A stretch of DNA of 64,000 nt, from NCBI GenBank assembly GCA_051655145.1, contig JBOFZK010000068.1, positions 16,328-80,327 on the forward strand, given 5' to 3'. The position numbers were made by a program, and so were the translations under genes. This document shows positions 53,951 to 63,712 of this stretch, piece after piece (position 1 is the stretch's first letter; every line of letters begins with the position of its first letter). A model generated the notes under the pieces. That model was given only the letters and a program-made list of their open reading frames with translations, searched no databases and had not been told where the DNA came from. Origin of the DNA: UBA710 sp051655145 (GTDB lineage: Bacteria > Bacillota_I > Bacilli_A > Mycoplasmatales > Metamycoplasmataceae).

Positions 53951-54610
53951 TAAATCGGGTCTTTTTCTTTTAGTGTTTTCTAAGGCTTTTTCTTTTCTTC
54001 ACTTTTCAATTTTTTTATGATCTCCATTTAAAAGAACTTCAGGAACTTTCATTCCTTTATATTCGGCAGGTCTTGTATATTGAGGATAGTCTAAAAGATT
54101 ATTATTAAATGAATCATTTTGATGTGATTCTTCTTTAATTACTCCATTAACTAATCTTATAATCGAATCAGCTATTGCCATTGAAGGAAGTTCCCCTCCT
54201 GTTAAGATAAAATCTCCTAATGAAATTTCTTCATCTACAAGAGAAGAAACTCTTTCATCAAAACCTTCATATCTTCCAGCTATAAAAGTTATTACTTTTT
54301 CTTTTGATAATCTTTCTGCTTCTTTTTGATTCATTTTTTTACCTTGTGGTGAAATAAGGATAACTCTTCCTTTTTCACTAAGAGATTCAAGAGCTAAATC
54401 AATTGGTTCTACTTTTAATAGCATTCCAGCTCCTCCGCCATATATTTCATCATCAACTTTTTTATGTTTATCTAAACAGAAATTTCGAAAATCAACTATA
54501 TTTATTTCAACTATTCCTTTAGAAATTGCTTTTGATATTATTGACTCATTTAAAAATCCTTGATAGTAATTAGGAAAGATCGTAAGAAAGTTTATTTTTA
54601 ATTTAGTCAT
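53945..54610 (-). CDS. trmD: tRNA (guanine-N1-)-methyltransferase TrmD
   Basis: This 221-residue knotted (SPOUT) methyltransferase makes m1G37 next to the anticodon and prevents frameshifting. Motifs are NFLTIFPNYYQGFLNESIIS, DDEIYGGGAGMLLKVEP, ILISPQGKKMNQKEAERLS, IAGRYEGFDERV, and EISLGDFILTGGELPSMAIA, which forms the trefoil knot and SAM pocket. The last 18 residues follow a TGA-Trp. A TATAAT box lies 9 bases before the ATG, directly after a hairpin that should end the yidC transcript, so trmD is a separate, probably leaderless unit, although it is classically in the rpsP-rimM-trmD-rplS operon. Confidence 0.97.
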
Positions 54611-54619
54611 TATTATGAA

Positions 54620-54625
54620 ATTATA
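54620..54625 (-). promoter_or_regulatory. -10 box of trmD
   Basis: TATAAT on the minus strand ends 9 bases before the trmD ATG. It lies immediately downstream of the hairpin at 54630-54659. Confidence 0.55.
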
Positions 54626-54629
54626 TAAA

Positions 54630-54659
54630 AAAAACTATAATAATGAAATTATAGTTTTT
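54630..54659 (-). terminator. Hairpin terminator after yidC
   Basis: A perfect 12-base inverted repeat (AAAAACTATAAT and its complement) surrounds a 6-base loop and carries T runs on both strands. The stem is all A-T except one pair, so it is weak alone, but its place 5 bases after the yidC stop fits termination. Confidence 0.6.
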
Positions 54660-54664
54660 ATTTT

Positions 54665-56824
54665 TTAAACATATTTAATTAATTTTTCTTTAAATAAAGT
54701 TGTTTTTTGAATGTGGTGAATAAGCATTGATTGTAGCATCATTCAGATACCCCCAACAATTCAGTATATTTGGATACCAGCTTCAAAGATAAGGGCCATG
54801 AATACGAATACTACCATTACTATGTTTTGAGTTTTATTAGCTTTTTTAAGTGCTTCTTTTTCTGCAACATTTGCTCGTTCAGAAACTCTTTTTTTATTAA
54901 GTAATCTAGGAACTAATTGAGAACCAGCTTGAATTAAGGCAGCTAATAGAATTAATGGTAAGTATTGTCATGCGCCTCCGAATAATTCTTGATATGATAG
55001 TGAAGAGAAGTTTATTCCTAATCATTCTGTAGCTTTAAGCAACGGAATTCCTTGAACAATTCTTCACATCGCAAGAAATATAGGAGCAGATACTAATACT
55101 GAAAGAAGAGGAGTTATCATACTAATACCATTCTTCTTATATAACTCTGCGGTTTCTTGCCGTTTTCTTTGTTCCATTGTTTTATTACCTTTATATGCAG
55201 CATATTTTGCATCTATCTTTGCTTTTTTAGGAGCTAATGCTGCTTGCTTAGATTGAGCGAATGCTGATTTATAAGTAACAAGTAATGTAAATAATCTGGC
55301 AAGAATAACTGATATAGCTATCGATAACACTGATTCAAATCCGTTTAAGTTAGGCATTGAATAAGCTAAGTCTTGAACTAATTTCCCAATTGGATAAACT
55401 ACTAATCCATAGAAAGGACCTAATGATCATGCATCTGAAAACGAAAGAATTGGTTTTTGCGGTTCCGGAGAAGCATTAATTAAGTAATTAGCAGGATTAG
55501 AAGTTTCATTAGGCAAGAATGCTAAAGTTCTTGGTGTAGTCCATGCGTCTGGTTCATCTCCTGTAAAATTAAGTTGTTTAAAATTAAATCCAGTATTTGC
55601 TATTACACCTAATATTTGAGTTAGATATGTTTCAATTGCTGTTCTTAATTCTAAATCGTATAAGTTTTGTCCATTAATAATATCTGTATTATTTGGTGGA
55701 GGTTGCAATTCTTTTAAATTAGTTAAGTTTCCAAATCTTTTAACAGGAACTACAGTTTGAGTTGGATCAAAAACTGGAGTGTTTGGAAGTGGAGCATCAA
55801 ATTTATCAAATTGTTTGAATTGAATCATTACGTTAGCTAAAGATTGAAGATAATCTCTTGCATATTTAGATGCAGCTGAATCAGCTGTATTTATTTTTAA
55901 CATAACTTTTTCAAATTCAAAATTATATTTAAACTGTTTTATTCTGTCTTTTCCGGCTTGTGTAGTTTGATCGATAGGTTGATTATTTCAAGGATCAATA
56001 TATTGTCCTTTTGAAGGTTCTTTATCAGATATAGTAACTAATTTGTATTGAGTTGGATTAGCAGGATCAGGTAAGAATGGTTTTCATGATTTATTTCCTA
56101 TAGCAACAACGGGAGTATTATAAGATGCAAGCTCATTTTTATCTGTTGGTGGAGTATTAGGTCTTTTTTGAACGAAAATAGGAATTTCTATTATTTCATT
56201 AGCTGTTTGATAATCACTAAAAGGATCTTCATTTAATGCATTTAAATAAATATTATTTAATATCATTATATTATTATTGGCATTTGGATTATTTGATCAA
56301 GATGCTCCTCTTGTTAATAGATCTTGTTCTGCAGAAACAGATGTTATATCTAAAGTATTAGAAATAACTTTTCCTTTATCATTAACAATTCTTAAAGATG
56401 AAGAATGGTTTCCATATTGTCCATAATATTTAATATTATTTATTGTTAGTTGTCTATGAATAGCTTCAATTTCTTTTTGATCTCTAAGAAGAAAATTATC
56501 CTTAGTATTAATTAAAAGTTTTTGTGATTTTATAATTCCATCTTTATCACGTTCTTCTTGAATAAAATAAGTATTAACAAAAGGAGAAATTTCATTTTCA
56601 CTTCTATATATTTCAAGACCAGAACCAACTGTTGAAGAAGTTCTAACAACAAATGATTGAATGCAACCCGTTAAGGAAATACCACCCAAACAAATATAAA
56701 TGACAATTTTAAATCATCTAAAAATACTTTTAAATATTTTTTTAGCTGATTTTTTCTCATTTTTGTCTGGGTCTTTATCATTTTTAAAAAAATCGTAATT
56801 AGATGATCTTTTTATTTTTGCCAT
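54665..56824 (-). CDS. yidC: YidC/OxaI-type membrane protein insertase with a large N-terminal ectodomain
   Basis: This is a 719-residue insertase that helps membrane proteins fold into the bilayer. A basic start and one TM helix (FKIVIYICLGGISLTG) lead to an extracytoplasmic region of about 420 residues rich in Asn, Pro and Thr, with no recognised fold. The conserved insertase core begins at WSLGPFYGLVVYPIGKLVQD and has about five helices, including VLSIAISVILARLFTLLV, the cytoplasmic KKAKIDAKYAAYKGNKT loop, ISMITPLLSVLVSAPIFLAM and QYLPLILLAALIQAGSQLVP. A Gram-positive YidC is about 260 residues, so the ectodomain is an expansion. It overlaps the end of rnpA by 26 bases, a standard rnpA-yidC coupling. 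Confidence 0.93.
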
Positions 56825-57146
56825 TTAATGTTAGTCTTTCTATTAATTTCAAAATTGCTTCTTCTTTTTGTTTAAAGGTTAAATTAATAAAATCCTTTCT
56901 AATAATTAAAACTACTTTATATTTTAAACTAAAATAATTACTATTTTTAATTATTACTTTAATTTGCCTTTTTAAATAATTTCGTTTTACTGCATTTGCA
57001 AATTTTTTAGGAATACTTATTCCTATTACAAAATTTTGGTTTGTTGGTTGATAATATAAAATTAAATATTGAGAAACTACTTGTTTTTTTGTATTTAAAA
57101 TACTTTGAAATTCTCAATTTTTTTTTAAAATATTCAACTTTGACAT
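56799..57146 (-). CDS. rnpA: Ribonuclease P protein component
   Basis: This 115-residue protein subunit works with the RnpB RNA to mature tRNA 5' ends. The RNR motif is present as KKFANAVKRNYLKRQIK, preceded by the central cleft strand NFVIGISIPKKF. A TGA encodes the Trp in NWEFQSIL near residue 11. It lies 4 bases after rpmH and overlaps yidC by 26 bases. The rpmH-rnpA-yidC order is the conserved one that usually flanks dnaA; here dnaA is not next to it. Confidence 0.95.
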
Positions 57147-57150
57147 AAAT

Positions 57151-57297
57151 TTATTTTTCGTCTGAAACAGTTAATTTTTTACGACCTTTAAGTCTTCTTG
57201 CTGCTAATACTTTTCTTCCATTAGCTGTTTTCATTCTTTCACGAAAACCATGAACTTTAGCATGTTTTCGCTTATTAGGTTGATAAGTTCTTTTCAT
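57151..57297 (-). CDS. rpmH: Ribosomal protein bL34
   Basis: This is a 48-residue, strongly basic protein of the large subunit. The start KRTYQPNKRKHAKVHGFRER is nearly invariant in bacteria, and the rest (RKVLAARRLKGRKKL) is standard. It is too short for a 60-residue ORF cutoff but unmistakable. The ATG is immediately adjacent to the rplS stop, and an AGGAG site lies inside the end of rplS. Confidence 0.98.
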   Translation of the reverse strand: MKRTYQPNKRKHAKVHGFRERMKTANGRKVLAARRLKGRKKLTVSDEK

Positions 57298-57660
57298 TTA
57301 TTCTCCTTTTTTAATTCTTATTTCTTTTAATCTTGTAGCTTTCCCTGTTAGATCTCTCATGTAATATAGTTTTGCTCTTCTAATTTTATTTCTTCTTACT
57401 AATTCTATTTGAGATATATTTGGTGAATTAATTGGGAACGTTCTTTCAACACCAATACCATAAGAAATTTTTCTTACTGTAAAAGTTTCTCTTAGTCCAC
57501 TATTTTTCATTGCGATAATAAGTCCTTCGAATATCTGAATACGAGTTTTCTCTCCTTCTTTTATACGAACATGAACTTTTATATTATCTCCAACTTTGAA
57601 TTTTGGAAAATCTTTTCTAGTTTGTAAAACATCAAGTTTTGCTAGTTTTTCATTAATCAT
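57298..57660 (-). CDS. rplS: Ribosomal protein bL19
   Basis: This 120-residue protein sits at the subunit interface of the ribosome. It shows FKVGDNIKVHVRIKEGEKTR, IQIFEGLIIAMKN and RKISYGIGVERTFPINSPNI, followed by RRNKIRRAKLYYMRDLTGKA, the full L19 pattern. An AAGGAGAAAAACA leader precedes the ATG. It lies between rpsP (14 bases upstream) and rpmH (directly downstream). Confidence 0.98.
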   Translation of the reverse strand: MINEKLAKLDVLQTRKDFPKFKVGDNIKVHVRIKEGEKTRIQIFEGLIIAMKNSGLRETFTVRKISYGIGVERTFPINSPNISQIELVRRNKIRRAKLYYMRDLTGKATRLKEIRIKKGE

Positions 57661-57674
57661 TGTTTTTCTCCTTT

Positions 57675-58013
57675 TTATTTAGTTTTTTTTACTTTAGTAG
57701 TTTTAGGTTTTGTTGATGTTTTTTTAGTTGTTGTTGATGTTTTTTTAGGTTTATTGTTGTTTTTTTCATTCATAAACTCAGCTCAAATTTTTTCTTTTTT
57801 AAAAAGGTCTTTAACAACGCTTGTAGGTTGTGCACCTTCTTTTAATCATTTTAAAATTAAATCTTTTTCTAATTTTAATTCATTTGAAATAGGGTTAAAG
57901 TAACCTAATTCTTCTATAAAACGCCCGTCTCTTGGTGCTTTTGCTTCTGCAGCAACTATTCTATAAAAAGCATTAAATTTACATCCCATTCTTTTCAATC
58001 TTAATTTAACCAT
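57675..58013 (-). CDS. rpsP: Ribosomal protein bS16 with a Lys/Thr-rich tail
   Basis: This 112-residue small-subunit protein is the first gene of the rpsP-rplS-rpmH-rnpA-yidC operon. Residues 1-80 are ordinary S16: MVKLRLKRMGCKFNAFYRIV, then AAEAKAPRDGRFIEELGYFNP and LKEGAQPTSVVKDLFKKE. The last 30 residues are an unstructured, nearly pure Lys/Thr/Pro tail (KKTSTTTKKTSTKPK). The ATG follows a GGAGAATAG leader. A TGA encodes Trp in LILKWLKEG. rimM, which usually follows rpsP, is missing here. Confidence 0.97.
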
Positions 58014-58054
58014 CTATTCTCCTTTATGTATTTATTTAAAAAATTAATATTTTT

Positions 58055-58083
58055 ATTATACACTTTTTTTGCCTGTCAAGCAA
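58055..58083 (-). promoter_or_regulatory. Promoter of the rpsP operon
   Basis: On the minus strand TTGCTT (58078-58083) and TATAAT (58055-58060) are separated by 17 bases, with a TG just before the -10 box. This is the best two-box promoter in the window. Its -35 box overlaps the palindrome at 58074-58095. Confidence 0.6.
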
Positions 58084-58095
58084 AATTACTTGACA
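58074..58095. repeat. Palindrome overlapping divergent -35 regions
   Basis: A perfect 7-base inverted repeat, TGTCAAG and CTTGACA, is separated by 8 bases and followed by seven Ts on the plus strand. It includes a TTGACA hexamer on each strand. It could be an operator for the divergent rpsP operon and lipoprotein gene, or a weak terminator. The region lies in a 178-base gap that also holds a small upstream frame. Confidence 0.6.
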
Positions 58096-58144
58096 TTTTT
58101 TTAAATTAAAGAAAAAATATGAAAAATTGGAGAAAAGGAGTAAA

Positions 58145-58210
58145 ATGTTATATAATCAATCAAAATTAAATAAACAACGAAAGAAGAAAAAATGAAAAAA
58201 ATATTATTAG
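58145..58210 (+). CDS. Possible 21-codon upstream reading frame overlapping a lipoprotein start
   Basis: ATG at 58145 is preceded by AAAAGGAG with a 4-base spacer, the strongest ribosome site in this region. With TGA as Trp the frame reads MLYNQSKLNKQRKKKKWKKY plus one Tyr and stops at 58208-58210, 16 bases beyond the lipoprotein ATG at 58192 in another frame. The lipoprotein itself has only a weak purine run upstream. The peptide may couple or tune translation of the lipoprotein. It is equally possible that transcription starts downstream at a TATAAT box (58151-58156) and the frame is never read. Confidence 0.35.
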
Positions 58211-59349
58211 GAATTACAAGTTTAAGTTTAATAGGATTAAGTATCCCATTAATCGCTGTTTCTTGTAGCGGTGCAGGGAAAACAAATTTTGGAGCAACTT
58301 TAAAAACTCAAAATTTCACAAGTATAGTTAAACCAGGATCAAAAGCGCCAGGAGATGTTAATGTTATAGATGCAAATGTAAATGTAAATGCTGAAAAAAT
58401 GTTAAAAGAAGGTTTTTTTAGTAAAGTAAATTTTACAGTAGCTGACTTACAAAATGATTTTAATAAAGTTCTTACAGATTTTTATGAAGTATATGAACTT
58501 GAAACAGAGATTGCTGAAATAGAACTTCAAAGTGTTAAAGTAAAAGATGAGATTGCAACTCCAACAAATAAAAATGGAAACAGAGAATTTACTATAACTG
58601 TATCTTATAAATCAGAAACAAATGACCAAGAAGCAATTAAAACAAAAGATATTATTTGAGAATTAAAACCTTCATTTATTAATACTAATGAAATAAAAGG
58701 AATTAAGGATGCTATTCTAGGAGCAAATACTGTAAACCCTAATATCGATCTTAAAGATCTAAAAGAGTTCTTTTTAGGCGAAAATAATGCTGATGATGCT
58801 GATGATATAGGTATTTTTGATAGAGTTAGTGCTTTAAATACACAAGAAAATCTAAATAACAGTGGTGTTTTAGTTGGTTATGGTATTACACTTAATGATA
58901 TTTGAAAACATTTAATACCTCCTACAAAACAAAAAATAACAGCGGATACAGTTTTTGTAGTTCCTTCAATATCAGTAAATACATTTTTAAAACCAACTAC
59001 TCCTCCAACAAGATCATATGAATTAAATGCTACTAATGTTCTTACAGTTAAAAAATCAGAATTTTTAGCTTCTTTTACAACTGCTTTAGTTCCAACAGCG
59101 CCTGACTTTACTAAATTTTTCGTAAATCAAGCAACATCAATCCTTTTAACACCACTTACTCCTGAAGAAGTAGCTAAAATTAAAGATATTAATGCTGAAA
59201 TATTAGGTGATTTTGTTAAAATTACTATTTCATGAACAGATGTTAATGAAATTCCTGTTGCATTCGGAATTGGTTCTGCATTATTTGCTCCTGAAGTTCC
59301 AGTTACTCCTGAACCTCCAGTTACTCCACCAACAAATCCTACAGTTTAA
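58192..59349 (+). CDS. Putative surface lipoprotein with Pro-rich C-terminus
   Basis: This 385-residue protein has a clear type II signal peptide (KKILLGITSLSLIGLSIPL) and lipobox AVSC at about residue 25. The mature sequence alternates beta-prone segments with Asn/Thr/Asp-rich loops, and ends in a proline-rich stalk (APEVPVTPEPPVTPPTNP). No family is recognised. Segments such as FSKVNFTVADLQNDFNKVL resemble mycoplasma lipoprotein 17 repeats only loosely. It stands alone between the divergent rpsP operon and polC. No good ribosome site precedes its ATG; see the overlapping upstream frame. Confidence 0.88.
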
Positions 59350-59393
59350 GATTTTAATCTTATTCAAAATAAAAATTAATATTATTTATTTAA

Positions 59394-59399
59394 TATAAT
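59394..59399 (+). promoter_or_regulatory. -10 box of polC
   Basis: TATAAT ends 11 bases before the polC ATG at 59411; a TATAAA lies 5 bases before it. No ribosome binding site is visible. Confidence 0.5.
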
Positions 59400-59410
59400 T
59401 TATAAATAAT

Positions 59411-62400
59411 ATGGAAAATTCATTTTTAAATTTTTGTAAAGAAATCGATTGGGAGATTCCTTCATATTTAGAAAAAAGTATTATAACTAGTGCTTCTTTA
59501 GATAAAAACGAATCATTTATTGTTAACATTTCTTTTATTTGTTATCCAGAAATTAAAGATTTAGAGTTGTTTTTTAAAAAAGCAAAGAAACTTTTTTTAG
59601 ATAAAATAACATTTAATATGTCTTTCGGAAAAGATAATTTAAATAAAGAAATTATCTATAAATATCTGTGTTTTTTTGCTAAAAAAAACTTTAAATTATC
59701 GTTTGATGATTATGTTTTGTTTTCAAATATTAATTTGATTTTAGATGAAAAAAAGATAATAATTAAATGTTTTGAAGAAAAAATAAATTTATTCTGAGAA
59801 AAAAATTATGACAAAATTTCTAAAATATTAATTGAAATTGGTCTTGATGATTTTAAATTGGAAATAATTAATTTTTTAAGTAAAACAATAGAACAAGAAA
59901 AAGAACTTCATATTGAAAAAGAAAAGAAAATTAAAGACTTTCTTTTAAATAAAAAAAGCAATACCGAACCTCTAAAAGTTAATACAGTCAAAAAACAATA
60001 TAAAAATAATTCTTTATTTATTTCTAAAATAAGTGAAATATATGAATCTTTCGATCCTTTAAATATGATTGAAGGGGAAGTTATATCAAAAGAGATTTTT
60101 GTAACCAAAACAGGTATAACTATTTTTGATTTTTTAGTAACAGACTTTACAGAAGCAATACATTGTAAATTTTTTTCAAAAGATAGTCAATCTGAAAAAG
60201 AAATGAACAATATTAATATTGGTTCTTTATATAAAATAATTGGTAAAAAGAATTCTGATTTGCGTGGAGTTCCTTTTATAACTATTAGAACAATAGAGAA
60301 AAAAGAAGAAACTGATTTAATTCAAAATATTATTGATGATGCTGAAGAAAGAAGGGTTGAAATTTGTTTAAGAACAAATATGACATCAATGGATGGTTTT
60401 AAAACTCCTACAGAATTTATTGAGCATGCCAAAATTTTAAAGCATACTTCTATTGGGATAGCTGATAAAAATTCGGTTCAATCTTTTCCTGAATTTTACT
60501 TTAAAAGTAAAAAGGAAAATATAAAACCAATTTATGGTGTTACATTAAATGTAATCGATAAAAATAATGGAATCATTTTTAATAAAAAAGATGGTGAAAT
60601 AGCGAAAGAAAAATTTGTTGTTTTCGATTTAGAAACAACAGGTCTTTCTCCCATTTTTGATAATATAATACAGTTTGGTGCTTGTTTAGTAAATAATGGA
60701 AGGGTTATAGATCAATTATCTTTTTTTATAAAAACAGATAGACCTTTAAGTGAAACAACAAAAGCTTTAACTGGAATTAAAGAAGAAGATTTAGCAAACG
60801 GTCTAGATGAAAAAGAAGGATTAATAAAATTCTTAGATTTTTGTAAAGATTATACTCTTGTAGCTCATAATGCAAAATTTGATATTGGTTTTATAAAAGA
60901 AAAAATATATAAATATAATTTAAAACAATTTGAAAATCAATGAATTGATACTATGTCATTAAGTTATTTTCTTTTTTCTTCAACTTCATATAGACTAGAA
61001 AAGATTGCAAAAAAATCAGGCGTTGAATATAATTCATTAGTTGCGCATAAGGCTGATTATGATGCTAAGGTTTTGGCACAAGTATTTATAAAATTAATGT
61101 CTCTTTTAAAAATTAAAAAAGTAGAAACATTTTCAGAATTAGAAAACTTGCAAGAAAAGATATTTTTTTCTAAAAAGAGAGGTCATGAAATGACTTTTTA
61201 TGCCAAAAATCAAAACGGTCTTAAAAAGCTTTTTAAACTCGTTTCAAAGGCACATATTGAAGGTCTTTTCGGAACAGAACCAAAATTGTTTATAGAAGAG
61301 ATTCAAAAAGATAATGATTTATTAATTGGGTGTGTTGGTATTAGTTCTAAAATAATTGAACACATTTTTACAGGAACTACAGAAGATATTAAAAATACTA
61401 TTGATTTATGTGATTTTATCTCTATACCTTATTTATCTTTATTTAAATATAAGTTTGATAAAGATGAGTTAAATAAAGAAGACTTTACATCAATAACAAA
61501 AAAAATAATATATGAAGCAAAAGAAAAAGGTAAATTAGTTATTGGAACAGGAGATGTTAGATACAACAAAGAATTTGAATCTTCTTTTCATGAAGTATAT
61601 ATTAATTCAAAATCACTTCAAGGAAGAAGACATTATTTATATAATGAAAAGAATATTAATTCATCTTATCCTAAGCAATTATTTTTAAATACAAAACAAA
61701 TGCTTAAAGAATATGATTTCCTTAATAGTAAAGAATTAGCTTATGAAATCGTTGTTAAAAATTCTCAAAAATTTTCTTTTCTTATAGATGATAATATTGT
61801 AATTGTTAAAAATGAATTATATTCTCCTGATTTTGATAATTCAAAAGAAAAGCTTCCAAATTTAGTATATGAAAATGCTTATAAAAAATTTGGAAAACCA
61901 TTAAATAATTTTATAGAACAAAGAATAAAAAGAGAATTAGAACCAATTATTAAATATGGTTTTTCTGATGTTTATTGAATTTCATATAAACTAGTTAAAA
62001 AATCTCTTGATGATGGTTATTTAGTTGGATCAAGAGGGTCTGTTGGTTCTTCAATAGTTGCAACTCTTTTAAATATTACTGAGGTTAATCCTCTTCCTCC
62101 ATATTATTTCTGTAATCAATGTAAAGATACTATTTTTGTTAATTGAAAAAAAGAGAATGTAGGTTCTGGTTATGATTTAGAAAATAAAAATTGTAATAAA
62201 TGTAATGTACCTTATGAAAGAGATGGACAAAATATTCCTTTTGAAACATTTCTTGGATTTAATGCCGATAAGGTTCCTGATATTGATTTAAATTTTTCAG
62301 GAGTTTACCAGCCAATTATTCATCAAGAAGTTCAAAATTTATTTGGAGAAAATAATTGTTTTAGAGCAGGGACAATAAGCACAATTGCTCCTAAAACAGC

Positions 62401-63712
62401 TTTTTCTTTAGTAAGAGATTGAAATAACAGTAAAGAAGAAAAAAAATCTTTAGCTTATGTTGATATGGTCGCAAATAAAATATCAGGATCAAAGAGAACT
62501 ACAGGACAACACCCTGGAGGAATTATTATTGTTCCTTCTAAATTCGATATTGAAGAATTTACTCCTATTAATTATCCTTCTAATGATGAAAGTAAAAAAT
62601 GAAAAACAACTCATTTTGATTTTCATTCTATTCATGATAATTTATTAAAACTTGACCTTTTAGGTCATGATGATCCTACAGCTATAAAATTATTAGAAGA
62701 ATTAACAAATACAAACGCTAAAGAAATTCCTTTTAAAGATGATTTAGTTCTTTCTTTATTTACCTCAAATAAAGAATTAAAACTTAAGCATAAAAAATAT
62801 TATTCTGAAGAAACAGGAGCAATGGGTATTCCTGAATTTGGAACTAACTTCGTAAGAAAAATGCTTACTATTGCTAAACCAAAATCTTTTGCTGATTTAA
62901 TTTCTGTTTCTGGTTTATCTCATGGAACAGGTGTGTGGCAAGGAAATGCAGAATATTTAATTAGTAAGAAAGGATTAACTATTAAAGATGTTATTTCTTG
63001 TCGTGATGATATTATGACATTTTTAATAAGCTGTGGTGTTGATCCACTTAAATCATTTCAAATAATGGAAAAAGTTAGAAAGGGAATAAAATTAACAACT
63101 GATGAAAGTCAATTATTAGTTTTAAATAATGTTCCTAAATGGTATATTGAATCATTAGATTTAATTCAGTATTTATTTCCTAAAGCTCATGCGACAGCAT
63201 ATGTTATGATGGCTTGAAGAATAGCATGATATAAATTATATTATCCTCTTGAATATTATGCTACTTATTTTTCAACAAGAGCTGATTTTTTTGATATTAA
63301 AACAATGATGGGAACAGAGGAAGAAATATTTAATAAACTTAATGAAATTAAATTAGGTAGTAAAGAAAAAACTATAACTCCAAAGGAAGAGAAATTAATT
63401 CCTATTTTAGAAATAGTTTTAGAAATGCTAGCTAGAGGTATAGTGTTTGAAAATATTTGTTTAAAAAAATCTTGTGCTTTTAATTGAAAAATAAACAAAG
63501 AAAAAAATTCTATAATTCCTCCCTTTATATCAATTGATGGTTTAGGAGAAGCTGCTGCTTCATCTATCATTAAAGCTAGAGAAGAGAAAGAATTTTATTC
63601 TATAAAAGAATTAACTGAAAGAACTCTTTTAAATAAAACTAATATTGAAAAATTAAAAGATCTTGGTGTTCTTTCTTCATTAAATGAAACTAATCAAACA
63701 AAGTTATTTTAA
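59411..63712 (+). CDS. polC: DNA polymerase III PolC (alpha subunit with built-in 3'-5' exonuclease)
   Basis: This is the 1433-residue main replicative polymerase of low-GC Gram-positive lineages. After an N-terminal domain come an OB fold, a PHP domain split by the proofreading exonuclease (FVVFDLETTGLSPIFDNIIQ near residue 405, LVAHNAKFDIGFI near 485, HKADYDAKVLAQ near 547), the zinc-finger cysteines CNQC and CNKC near 905-935, and the catalytic VPDIDLNFSGVYQ near 955. GTISTIAPKTAF, TTGQHPGGIIIVP and LFPKAHATAYVMMAWRIAWY are PolC-specific. Many Trp codons are TGA. The last 9 bases overlap the minus-strand gene at the right edge. Together with dnaE and holB it gives most of the replicase. 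Confidence 0.98.

Noticed and set aside
59346..59361. Inverted repeat TAAGATT/AATCTTA just after the lipoprotein stop, as a terminator
   Set aside because: The loop has only two bases and no T run follows, so it is unlikely to terminate transcription.
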